This document shows, one piece after another, positions 17,330 to 26,344 of a DNA stretch of 64,000 nt; position 1 is the stretch's first letter; the number at the start of each line of letters is the position of its first letter. Both the position numbers and the translations under genes were made by a program. The stretch covers positions 124,001-188,000 of the forward strand of contig WRIV01000002.1 of the NCBI GenBank assembly GCA_009782555.1. The letters are read 5' to 3'. Below the pieces are notes generated by a model, which was given only the letters and a program-made list of their open reading frames with translations, had not been told where the DNA came from and did not search any database. This DNA comes from Treponema sp. (GTDB lineage: Bacteria; Spirochaetota; Spirochaetia; Treponematales; Breznakiellaceae).

Positions 17330-20300
17330 CTATTTTCGATTGACCCCCAAAATGGTCAGGTCATCGTACTGCTCATCCTCTTTTACATGAGTATAGTACA
17401 TATACGCATCGTTGCCAGGATTTTCTATGGCATCGTAACAATAATTCCGGTACTGGCGGAAGTATTTCCGCAGGAATTCATCAACTTTTTTATCCACCAA
17501 CACCCGGGAATCCGGTCCGGCCTTTGTGCTCTTGTACATTCGGAACATTTTTTCCACCGAGACCATGGCCATGATCGCTTCCTCTACTTTGCCTTCGCAT
17601 CTGGTAAAATCAAACTGCAAATCGTGATTCTCTCCTTCGGGGTTGTGGTATTTGTGGAGGGTATAGACCTGCTTGTTCATTACCGCATTGATAATATCCT
17701 GCACCCGGTCGGGCCCCATCTCTTCGTCTCCCTGTCCCACGGTGTGGGTTGCATGGGGAGTATCTTTTTCCCCCTCTTCGCAGAGGATCTCCTCAAACTC
17801 GGCATTACGGAAACGGCGCTTGGCTTCTTCTATGCCGTCAGTATAAAGGAAGAGGATATCCCCGTGATCGATGGTGATGCTCTGGACGGGATAACCCCCT
17901 TTGGATTCTACCAGAAAGTTGGGAAGCACCCCGGTGGCAGGTGTTTCCTTGAGGGTAACAATTTTTATCGTCCCCTCCGAAGCATCGTACCAGTGGATGA
18001 TATTGTCCCCGGCATTGCAGAACCGGACAACGCCGGTTTGGGAATCAAAAAGACAAAGGGTGAAGGCGGCGAACCGGCCCTTAAACCCCAGGGCCTCGAT
18101 AAAGTCGTTGATCTGATAGACCAAATCTTCTATGTGCATACCCTTTTCGGTAGGTTTCCACCGCCTAAAGTGACCCAAGAACATGGTGGCCACCTGGATC
18201 ATGATCAGCGCCGCGGGGATCCCTTTACCGGCAACGTCGCATTTGATAATGGCAAAGTACCGGCCGTCCAGGTCCTGATAGTCAAAATAATCTCCGGAAA
18301 CACCCTTGGCCCCTTCGTAGTAACCGAAGAACTGAACGTTCTTGGTATCCTTAAAGCCGCTAGTCAGTTTGTTTCCTTCCCGGTTGATCTCCAGGGGAAT
18401 AAACTTTTTTTGTATTTCCTTACCAAGAGAAAGGTCCGATGCGGCAGCGGCGGCTTTTACCAAACCATGGGTCATGTCGTTGATCGTATTTCCCAGGGCG
18501 GCTATCTCGTCATTGCTATTTAATTCAATATCTACGCCCTCAAGTTTGGTCTTGTCGTCCGTATCTCTGATCCGTTCCACATGGCTTACCAGGCGTATGA
18601 TGGGCCTGATGATCAGGGTGGAGAGGACTAGTGCCCCCAGGACCCCAATGGCGATAGCAATCAAGGCAATGATCAGGATAATCCGGAGTATGCTCCACCG
18701 GGCGGAACGGATCTGCCGGACAATGGACTCAACGCTCAATTCCACCCTGACCATGCCCCGGTAAAAGATTTCGTCGGTCCCCTGACGATACAGGATAGGC
18801 TTAAAGAACAGGTAAATATCTTCGGTATTTTCCCTTAGAGACTGGGTCGAAAAGGACGGCTCTGAACCAATTTCTCCGCTGATCTGGGCAAGGGTTTCGC
18901 TGATCCGGCTTTGCAGAGATTGAACGGTAACGGCAATTTCATCGATACGCCGTCTCTGTGCTTCCGTGGGACTGGGAAGAGCCATCAATAATATTGCCTC
19001 CCGGTTAAAGGCGGAGATGGTTCTAGATATTTCCCCTATTTCCGCCCTAGCCTGGCTGTCCATTTCCTGTTCTATTCCGGCAATCTTGGCCGAAAGGGAA
19101 TCATTCAGCCGGGACCGGCCTATATCCAATTCGGAAGTGTTGATCTTGGAAATAATTTTTTTATCATTGGTGGCCAGGACATAGTCGGAGAAAATCGTCT
19201 CTTCTTCTCCGTAGCCGGTAATGGTTACAAAATGGGCTTCGGGGATTACCTCAGACTGGGAGGGCAGGTACCCCAACTCCAGATAGTTTTTGGCGGGCAT
19301 GAACACCCTTGCCTCGGTGGCGATTCCTTCCAGAAGTACCCTGGTTCGATCGTACAATCCCTGGAGCAGAGTTGCTTCCTGAGTACGCCCCATCATTACA
19401 TAGAGAGGAGAAGCGATCATCACCACCACCAGGATTACCAGGGCTATGGTAAAAGAAGCCATCTTAAGGCGGAGTCCTCCACCCTTCCGTTTGATTCGGG
19501 TCATCCGTTTTTTCTTTTCCGAAGGCATAATATCTCCTGTGATAAGGGCGATGGTTTCCAGCCGAATAGCAGCGCTTTCGGCGGCGGCATTGCTAATTCC
19601 CCTGGCAGAGGCCAGGAATCCCAGGGCGCCGAATATCATAATCACAACCAGAGCAAGGACGGCGGCATCAACGGGAATGCGGTTTCGCTGCCTCAGTGCC
19701 CAGGAAGGCTGCCATTCCTGGGAATAATCGCCGTACTTAACCGTTCCAAACCTGTCAATGGTCACATTAGGGGGGGAAACATACATACCCCGCAGGGGAT
19801 GTTCCACCAGGATCCGGTACACTCCAGCGGGAATCTCGCTGACTACCAGCCCGCCTATTTCCCGGTCGTTAAGAACCTGGAAATCCTCGCCCAAAAAGAA
19901 TTCCCGGTCGTAAGGCGCCATGCCGTCCGCATCCAGAATTATCCGGGTTACCAGCCCTCCATCGGCAAAACCCCGTCCCAGAATATGCAGTACCATGCTG
20001 CCGTCTTCATCCTGGCGGGCTTCCACAAGGCTTACATAGGTTTGAGCAATGTATTTGTTTGTCTTAAAGAAATACCAGTTGGCGGGACCTATGTTTCCCG
20101 CCTCGTCCACTGCGGAAACAGAAAATACCCATAATCCATTATCCTGGTTTTCATAGGAGGTAAAATTCCCCGGCCCAAGAATAGCCTGGGGGGGCTGGGC
20201 AAGGAGGCCGAAACGTTCCTTTGCAAGCCGGTTTACTTCTTCTCCGGTTCTTCCTTCCGCCAGAGATGCGGGACCCAAATACTCCAGGTTCCAGGTATAA

Positions 20301-21898
20301 CCTGCCACATCCGAGGCGGGAGGAGTGTTCCAGCGCATGGAAAAGGTGTTGGAAATTAGATAACCGTTATCATCCACTTCGGGGGTAATGATCTGGGCCG
20401 CCGGCGGCGGAGTGGTATCCCGGATAAAAGAAATCCGGACTGGATCGGACCATTCTCCGTTATAGTTCTGGGCGATAATGGCAAAATACCAGATACCGTC
20501 TTCGGCGGCAACTTGTTCCAGCGCGGACATGGGGGTACTGCTCATAATTTGATGGGGCGGTTCATCATCGGGATCCCTGGTCCAGGACCAGGCATAGCCA
20601 CGAACGCTGGCCCGGGGAGGATCCCAGCCAATCACGGCGGAATCATTTCTGTTCCGCCGTCCGGGAATAAAATTTCGGGCCAGAAGCCGGGGCTGGGCAA
20701 TGGAAGTATCGGGGACCAGAGAATAGATACGGTTTTGATTCTGGGCGAAACTTTGCCAGAATACTACCAGGCTGTCGCCGGAGATAAGGGGCCTTCCAAA
20801 GTATGCTTCCCCTCCGATGCCGCGGGAAAGATCAACCCCGCGCTCCCAGCCCCACTCTGCCAGGGAAGAAATCATGATCCGGTTGGCGCCCCGGCTGTTG
20901 TCAAACCAGATCACCATGGTCCTTCCCTTCTGTTCAAAGGCTATGGGGTTGTTGCAGAAGGCATCGTCAAAGTTGATCTTTTCCGGAGTCTCGGCAACGG
21001 AACCGTTACTGTTCAGGAAGGCCCCATAAATCTGGGGAGATGCTATCCGGTTACGCCGTTCCCAGACCACAAAGAGCCTGCCCTGTTGAACCGACAGATG
21101 GGGCCGCTGGTTATCAAACTGATCCGGATGGGCATCCTGATTGGGGGTATTCAAAAAATTGGTAATCCGGACCGAGTTGGACCAGGTTCTGCCATTATCA
21201 GTAGAATATTTTGCATAAAGTTGAAATGATATGGCCGTTTCGGTAACCTGAGACTGGTAGACCACATATTCCCGGTCATTCAAGCTGATGTGGGCAGGAA
21301 GAAAATTGATGATCCGCCCCTGCTCAGTTATAAAGGGCTGAAAGGAAGACCAGACGGTTCCGTTATCGGACCGGGAGTAGTAAAGGTTTAAGCTTTCCCT
21401 CCTGGTACCCCGGGTAATAAAAAGAAGATACCCTCCGTCGGAGCGGGCAAAGATACGGGGGGCTACGGAACTTTCCGAACCCATCTCCAGCATACGGCTG
21501 GTAAAGCTCGCTCCCAAATCGGAAGACATGAGTATTTCCGTTTCTTCCGCCGATGCCGCCGCCGCAATCAGGATCATTCCCCAGGCATTCACCGTAATAC
21601 TAAGGATCGCCGGTTCCGCCGGGCCTGAGTAGAAATATTCCGCCACCTGGGGGCGGTTAATCCAACTGCCCCTGCCCTGCCTTACCGCCAGGTTTACGCT
21701 GATCCGGCCTCCGGTTCCGTCAGCATTGGGGGTTGTTTCCTGCCAGGCTATGGCAGAAACATTTCCCTGATAGGAAGAGACCGGAAAACTGCCGCTTCGG
21801 GAAGAAAAAAGCCGGGGGTCTTCCCAGTATATTTCCTGGGCAAATAACCCTGAGGCAAGAAGGACAAGAAAACCTGGAAGAAAAAGGTTATGTCTCAT
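17330..21898 (-). CDS. Giant membrane PP2C (SpoIIE) phosphatase with propeller ectodomain
   Basis: A 1522-residue sensor phosphatase. Order: signal peptide (1-20); beta-propeller-like region (about 25-410) with Asp-box motifs SSDLGASF, SRSDNGTVW and STDNGRTW, as in sialidase/BNR repeats; fibronectin-like modules (about 410-640); membrane helix near 740; a second helix near 820; an extracytoplasmic sensor region; a third helix near 1095 (IILIIALIAIAIGVLGALVL); HAMP; and a SpoIIE-type PP2C domain (about 1200-1420) with SGDYFD, CDVAGKG and YTDGIEEA, so metal-binding Asp residues are intact. It should dephosphorylate a protein, perhaps an anti-sigma antagonist as RsbU does, in response to an outside ligand. 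Its ATG overlaps the TGA of the upstream TPR gene (ATGA), so they are translated together. Confidence 0.88.
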   Translation of the reverse strand: MRHNLFLPGFLVLLASGLFAQEIYWEDPRLFSSRSGSFPVSSYQGNVSAIAWQETTPNADGTGGRISVNLAVRQGRGSWINRPQVAEYFYSGPAEPAILSITVNAWGMILIAAAASAEETEILMSSDLGASFTSRMLEMGSESSVAPRIFARSDGGYLLFITRGTRRESLNLYYSRSDNGTVWSSFQPFITEQGRIINFLPAHISLNDREYVVYQSQVTETAISFQLYAKYSTDNGRTWSNSVRITNFLNTPNQDAHPDQFDNQRPHLSVQQGRLFVVWERRNRIASPQIYGAFLNSNGSVAETPEKINFDDAFCNNPIAFEQKGRTMVIWFDNSRGANRIMISSLAEWGWERGVDLSRGIGGEAYFGRPLISGDSLVVFWQSFAQNQNRIYSLVPDTSIAQPRLLARNFIPGRRNRNDSAVIGWDPPRASVRGYAWSWTRDPDDEPPHQIMSSTPMSALEQVAAEDGIWYFAIIAQNYNGEWSDPVRISFIRDTTPPPAAQIITPEVDDNGYLISNTFSMRWNTPPASDVAGYTWNLEYLGPASLAEGRTGEEVNRLAKERFGLLAQPPQAILGPGNFTSYENQDNGLWVFSVSAVDEAGNIGPANWYFFKTNKYIAQTYVSLVEARQDEDGSMVLHILGRGFADGGLVTRIILDADGMAPYDREFFLGEDFQVLNDREIGGLVVSEIPAGVYRILVEHPLRGMYVSPPNVTIDRFGTVKYGDYSQEWQPSWALRQRNRIPVDAAVLALVVIMIFGALGFLASARGISNAAAESAAIRLETIALITGDIMPSEKKKRMTRIKRKGGGLRLKMASFTIALVILVVVMIASPLYVMMGRTQEATLLQGLYDRTRVLLEGIATEARVFMPAKNYLELGYLPSQSEVIPEAHFVTITGYGEEETIFSDYVLATNDKKIISKINTSELDIGRSRLNDSLSAKIAGIEQEMDSQARAEIGEISRTISAFNREAILLMALPSPTEAQRRRIDEIAVTVQSLQSRISETLAQISGEIGSEPSFSTQSLRENTEDIYLFFKPILYRQGTDEIFYRGMVRVELSVESIVRQIRSARWSILRIILIIALIAIAIGVLGALVLSTLIIRPIIRLVSHVERIRDTDDKTKLEGVDIELNSNDEIAALGNTINDMTHGLVKAAAAASDLSLGKEIQKKFIPLEINREGNKLTSGFKDTKNVQFFGYYEGAKGVSGDYFDYQDLDGRYFAIIKCDVAGKGIPAALIMIQVATMFLGHFRRWKPTEKGMHIEDLVYQINDFIEALGFKGRFAAFTLCLFDSQTGVVRFCNAGDNIIHWYDASEGTIKIVTLKETPATGVLPNFLVESKGGYPVQSITIDHGDILFLYTDGIEEAKRRFRNAEFEEILCEEGEKDTPHATHTVGQGDEEMGPDRVQDIINAVMNKQVYTLHKYHNPEGENHDLQFDFTRCEGKVEEAIMAMVSVEKMFRMYKSTKAGPDSRVLVDKKVDEFLRKYFRQYRNYCYDAIENPGNDAYMYYTHVKEDEQYDDLTILGVNRK

Positions 21899-24800
21899 GA
21901 CAACTGCCGATCTACCCGCGTTTGAAGCGTTTGCACTTTATCAACATATCTGTAATTAGGATTCCGGGCATAGATTTGCTGGAGCTGCTGCTGTGCCTGG
22001 ATCGGGTTCCCCTGGGTTAACGCCTGGGAAGCCTGCTGAAAGAGCCGTTCCGCTTCAGGATCGAGTACCGTAGTTTTTATTGCAATAACTCTGGCTGCTT
22101 GGGTATAGAGGTCCCTTGCATTCCGGTTATTACGATCGAGCCGCTGGGCTTCGAGCAAATCGGGCTGTATCGCCTTTATTGCATCCACATTTCCGGAAGC
22201 AATGATAGGCCTGCAACGGGCTACAATTGCCGCCGCCGCCGCTATTCCTTCAGGGGTGGGATCCGGGGGCCTGATCCCGGCATCAATTTCCGCCGTCCGA
22301 ATAATGGGCGGCCAGTTGCGTTCATTTTTAAAAATGTCTGCCAGATTATAAAGTTCATTTAAAGCCTCGATTCGATTGTTGCCGGATTTTGTCCGTGCAA
22401 TTGCAGAGTCAATTCTTGTACCAAGCGTTTTGTCAAAATCGGGCTCCATCTGTTGATCGATCCGTAAACTCAATATCCCCGCTTCTTGGTTCATGGGAAA
22501 GACCAGCTTGACTTTTACAATATCCTGCCTGGCGGATTCTAACTTCTGATTGCCCTCTCTTTCTGTCCGGGAAGAAGCAAGGAGTATTATTCCTTCTTCA
22601 AATTTTCTTCTGGCGTCGCTTAACAGTTGGCTCATTTCCGCATAGAGAGGGGCCGTGGGTGATATGGTTCTGCTAGAAATGGCTGCATTTTGGATCATCC
22701 TATCCCAATACTCAACATTGCCATTTGCTTCTGTATGGGTTCGAATCCATCTGGATTTAGCCTGGGCAATACGTCGTGTGGCCTGTTCCAAATCGCCGTT
22801 AAAAAAATCTTCCTGAATCTGGACCAATAATTCCTCTACATCGCGCTCCACCTGTAAATTAAGTGCGGCCATGATGGTGCCGCTCAAATTGAAGACGGTG
22901 TTCCTCCGTTTGTCCCAGGTAGGGTCATCGTCTTCCAATTCCAAAGATTTGTAGTACTCATCTCCGGCCTTTTCTACCCTAGTCAGGGCGGTTTCAAAGT
23001 CACTCCGGGCCAGCAGCTGCCGTGCTTCATCAAGAAGGCGGTCCCCCTCGCGGCGGAGGTTTTCCGCATCTGCGGATTGTGTCCGGGCCGCAGCCATCAT
23101 GGTTTGCCCCCGGGAACGGGTGTTTTCCAGCCGGCGCTGCAGGGCTTCTGCCTCTCCCCTAAGGGAACTTATGCTTCCGGCCAGGGCAGAGGGTTCTGCA
23201 TCATACTGGGCAATAAGAGACTGCAGGGCTTGGCGGTCCGTTTCTATGGCGGCATCCATCCGGGCCAGCAGATCCGCTGTCCGGGTGGGATACTTTGCAA
23301 GGTAACCATCATCCCGATGAGTTCCCTGGAAAAGAATCTCGCCCTGCCGGAATTCTCCTTCTCTGGCGATAACACGGTTTTCCAAAGAACCATTGGCAAT
23401 GATATAACGGCGGGTGGTAGAAGCTGTTTCCCGGATTGTAATGGCATTGAGCAGGTCGAAAACGGCAGAATTCACTCCATCGATATAGCCCAGGGATCCC
23501 GAATTGGGGAACTGGTTTTCCAAATTCCGGTAACCCTCGGTTTCCCGCCCTATGGCGGCAACCAGGGTGTCGACATCCTGGCGGATCTGCCGAAAGGAAT
23601 TGACGGAATTCTGTTCCTGCCGGATCAGTTCATCGGAATTGCCTCCATCCCGCCAGATCTGCACCGTATCTTCATCCTGGATCACGGCAAAACGGCTTCC
23701 CAACTGTCCCAGGGTGCGCCAATAGCCGGAAGTGTCCCCAAGGGAATAAAATTTGATGAAATTTCCCGCTTCGCTGTTGAGTATATCCTGGCCAAACAGG
23801 GTTGTTTTGGGGGCCATCGCATCATACCGGCCCCAGCGCTCTTCCAGATCCGCTGGGAATGTGGCATAGGCATTCAAAACATCAGCCCGGACGCCGATTC
23901 TGCCATATTCCCGTTGGGCAGCATCGTTCACTGCTGCGATATAGGCGGTCCGGGACTTGGTGTCCAGCAAATCCCTGGCCTTGGGTACTGCCCTGTTCCA
24001 GACCGTATCAAAGACCCCCAGCATACCCGGTAAATCACCCCGGCCTTCCATAAGCCGGACCGCAAAGGCCAGAAAATTCCGGTCCCTATCCTCGGGATAG
24101 TTATTCCGCAGCTGGGCCAGATCATCCCGAAAAACCGCATTGGTGCCGGCAAAGACATTCCGCAGGGCAGTAACACGGTCCATTTCCGCCGCCACCCGTT
24201 CATACGCATTCTGGTAGACGGCAAGGTTCTGCGGGTCAACGCCCTGGCTGGATAGGGCTTCCAGGGCATTAACAGCCTCTACCAGACCGTTAACGGTGGA
24301 GGTTACGGCGGGGATATTGTTGTCGATAGTGGAAATCGACTGGCTGGCCCGGTTTTTCATCCCCTGGTTATAGTCCCGGTAAAAGAATTCTTCCTGGTAT
24401 ATGGTGAATCCTTCCGCATAGGTCCGGAGGGCTTCGGTATATTCTCCCCGGTCAACCAACTCCTTTCCCTGGGCCAGAATACGATCCAAATGCCGCATAT
24501 TTGCCCTAAACAGAGCTACTTCCCTAGTCTGCCTGATAAATTCCTGGGTTTCACTGCTGCGTTCGGGATCCAGGTCAAGAAGACGGTTTGTCAGGGCCAC
24601 TACCGTAATGTCGTTGGGCTCCGGCTTCTCCAGTTCAACCAGAACCTCCTTGACCACTTCGTTATATATTTCATAGACGAAGAGGATATGGTGTATTCTC
24701 TGCTGAGCTTCATCAAATTGTTTTGGGTTATTCTGGGCAAAGGGGACAAGGATGCTCATTGCTTCTTTGTAGCGCTTTTGCTCAATAAGTTCGTCCGCCC

Positions 24801-24939
24801 TGGACAAAACTCCTTCCTGCTGCCCCCTGCCGTATAATGCCGGGACGGCGCAAAAAAGAGTTACAAATAATACTGTCCGGCGGAGCAAATACCCCGCTCC
24901 ACGCCGGGGGGTCCGCCTTTCTGGACGGTGTGGCCACAT
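21895..24939 (-). CDS. Large exported TPR/coiled-coil protein, partner of the PP2C phosphatase
   Basis: About 1014 residues. An unusually Arg-rich start (MWPHRPERRTPRRGAGY) precedes a hydrophobic segment (TVLFVTLFCAVPALYG), so it is probably exported to the periplasm. The rest is helical with TPR-like motifs (ADELIEQKRYKEAMSILVPF; YEQAL-like units near 690 and at the C-terminus QQASQALTQGNPIQAQQQLQQIY) and long coiled coils. A start at ATG 24939 is preferred over the TTG just before it. The stop overlaps the phosphatase start by 4 nt, which implies equal production and a shared pathway; the protein may pass an envelope signal to the phosphatase ectodomain. Family not recognised; it looks confined to treponemes. 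Confidence 0.78.
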   Translation of the reverse strand: MWPHRPERRTPRRGAGYLLRRTVLFVTLFCAVPALYGRGQQEGVLSRADELIEQKRYKEAMSILVPFAQNNPKQFDEAQQRIHHILFVYEIYNEVVKEVLVELEKPEPNDITVVALTNRLLDLDPERSSETQEFIRQTREVALFRANMRHLDRILAQGKELVDRGEYTEALRTYAEGFTIYQEEFFYRDYNQGMKNRASQSISTIDNNIPAVTSTVNGLVEAVNALEALSSQGVDPQNLAVYQNAYERVAAEMDRVTALRNVFAGTNAVFRDDLAQLRNNYPEDRDRNFLAFAVRLMEGRGDLPGMLGVFDTVWNRAVPKARDLLDTKSRTAYIAAVNDAAQREYGRIGVRADVLNAYATFPADLEERWGRYDAMAPKTTLFGQDILNSEAGNFIKFYSLGDTSGYWRTLGQLGSRFAVIQDEDTVQIWRDGGNSDELIRQEQNSVNSFRQIRQDVDTLVAAIGRETEGYRNLENQFPNSGSLGYIDGVNSAVFDLLNAITIRETASTTRRYIIANGSLENRVIAREGEFRQGEILFQGTHRDDGYLAKYPTRTADLLARMDAAIETDRQALQSLIAQYDAEPSALAGSISSLRGEAEALQRRLENTRSRGQTMMAAARTQSADAENLRREGDRLLDEARQLLARSDFETALTRVEKAGDEYYKSLELEDDDPTWDKRRNTVFNLSGTIMAALNLQVERDVEELLVQIQEDFFNGDLEQATRRIAQAKSRWIRTHTEANGNVEYWDRMIQNAAISSRTISPTAPLYAEMSQLLSDARRKFEEGIILLASSRTEREGNQKLESARQDIVKVKLVFPMNQEAGILSLRIDQQMEPDFDKTLGTRIDSAIARTKSGNNRIEALNELYNLADIFKNERNWPPIIRTAEIDAGIRPPDPTPEGIAAAAAIVARCRPIIASGNVDAIKAIQPDLLEAQRLDRNNRNARDLYTQAARVIAIKTTVLDPEAERLFQQASQALTQGNPIQAQQQLQQIYARNPNYRYVDKVQTLQTRVDRQLS

Positions 24940-25046
24940 CAATCAGTACCTGTATTATCTATCGGCTGTCCAATTATAACACTATACAACAGAGTATGAT
25001 AGATAATATGATAAGAAGTAATCGGCTTTCCGATATATTAATAGGG

Positions 25047-26339
25047 ATGTGTAAACTAGAACGCGGACTTTGGCTGTTTTTCCTCATTTTAGCCGCCGGT
25101 TCCCTGGGGGCCCTGGATTTTAATTCTGATGCCTATGGTAACCTTTCAGACTTCTACCGAATAGATGACAATGCGGGGTTGACCGCCTTTCCGGTACTCC
25201 GGATTCCCATGGGGGGTATGGCAGAGGGCATGGGAACGGCCTTTGCCGCCCTGGCAGAAGACCTGACCTTTATTGAATGGAATCCCGCTGGTTCTTCCAG
25301 GCTGGAATTTACCGAAGTGGGGTTTTTCCACAACAACTGGATCGCTGATACCAAGCTGGAAAGCATCGTTTTTGCCTCCCGGATTGAACACTTGGGGTAC
25401 GCCGCGGGGATCAAATGGCTCTATCTTCCCTTTTCAGAATATAATATGTACGGGAACCGCGTTTCAAAAGGTTACTATTCTGAAGGGGTGGTAACCCTTA
25501 ATGTTTCCTATAATTTCCTGGCGGGGTACTATTTTTCGGGTATTTCCGTGGGGGCAAACCTTAAGGGCGCCTTCCGCTTTATGCCGGATTATTCCAGCGC
25601 CGATGACCGGGGCAATAACGAAGGATCAGTCCTCCGCAGTTCGGGCCGTTCCCAGTCGGCGATCATGGCCATGATGGACCTGGGCGCCCTGGTCCAATTT
25701 AACGTTTTTAAGAAGTACAATGCCCGGGAAAAAAATACCTCCGCTGCCCTGGTGATCCGCAACCTGGGACCCAAGGCCAAGGGCGAACCCCTGCCCACTT
25801 CACTCACCGCCGCCCTGGCCTACAAACCAGTCCGCCCCGTAACGGTGGCCTTTGATTATACCCTGCCCGTCAATATGCAGCAGTTTGACTTGTCGGAAAA
25901 ACCTTCCTGGGCGGCGGGGTTTAACGTGGATATAACCGAATTTCTTTCCATGCGGGCCGGCCTTCTTGGCCGCTACGGCGGCTACCGGGTAACCATAGGA
26001 AGCGCCGTGGATTTGGGAAAAATCGCCCTGGAAATGAACTACTCTCTGGACCTTCTTACCCAGTTTACTCCCTTGAACCGGATAAGCCTGGGAGCAAGGA
26101 TCAATCTAGGCGATCAGGGCAGGCAGGAATTATCCAGCCGGGTGGACACCCTGTACCTTACCGGCCTCGATGCTTACAATCAGGGCAATATGTTGCAAGC
26201 GCGGACCAACTGGGAAGAGGCACTCCGCCTTAACCCAAGGTTTGATCCGGCCAAGGAAGCGTTGTCCCTTATCCAAAATTCATCTTCCTTGGATGATCGC
26301 ATCATGCAGATGCAAAGCTTGGATGACTACAAGTGGTAA
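25047..26339 (+). CDS. UPF0164 / FadL-like outer-membrane barrel
   Basis: Spirochete UPF0164 family, whose Treponema pallidum members are modelled as FadL-type outer-membrane beta-barrels for uptake of hydrophobic nutrients. Signal peptide from ATG 25047 (MCKLERGLWLFFLILAAGSLGA). The family opening MGGMAEGMGTAFAALAEDLTFIEWNPAG is present at about 53-80, followed by alternating aromatic strands. The last 70 residues add a TPR-like stretch (YLTGLDAYNQGNMLQARTNW). The frame is open from 24837, but the upstream part has no signal sequence. A small hairpin (ATCGG-CTTT-CCGAT, 25021-25034) lies just before the start. Divergent from the TPR/phosphatase operon, with which it may share control. The 3' end is 5 bp from the convergent GH57 gene. 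Confidence 0.87.
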   Translation: MCKLERGLWLFFLILAAGSLGALDFNSDAYGNLSDFYRIDDNAGLTAFPVLRIPMGGMAEGMGTAFAALAEDLTFIEWNPAGSSRLEFTEVGFFHNNWIADTKLESIVFASRIEHLGYAAGIKWLYLPFSEYNMYGNRVSKGYYSEGVVTLNVSYNFLAGYYFSGISVGANLKGAFRFMPDYSSADDRGNNEGSVLRSSGRSQSAIMAMMDLGALVQFNVFKKYNAREKNTSAALVIRNLGPKAKGEPLPTSLTAALAYKPVRPVTVAFDYTLPVNMQQFDLSEKPSWAAGFNVDITEFLSMRAGLLGRYGGYRVTIGSAVDLGKIALEMNYSLDLLTQFTPLNRISLGARINLGDQGRQELSSRVDTLYLTGLDAYNQGNMLQARTNWEEALRLNPRFDPAKEALSLIQNSSSLDDRIMQMQSLDDYKW

Positions 26340-26344
26340 CCCGG

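Noticed and set aside
17387-18523. 378-codon plus-strand frame opposite the phosphatase domain
   Set aside because: The minus strand carries an intact PP2C domain; the antisense frame has no signal or homology.
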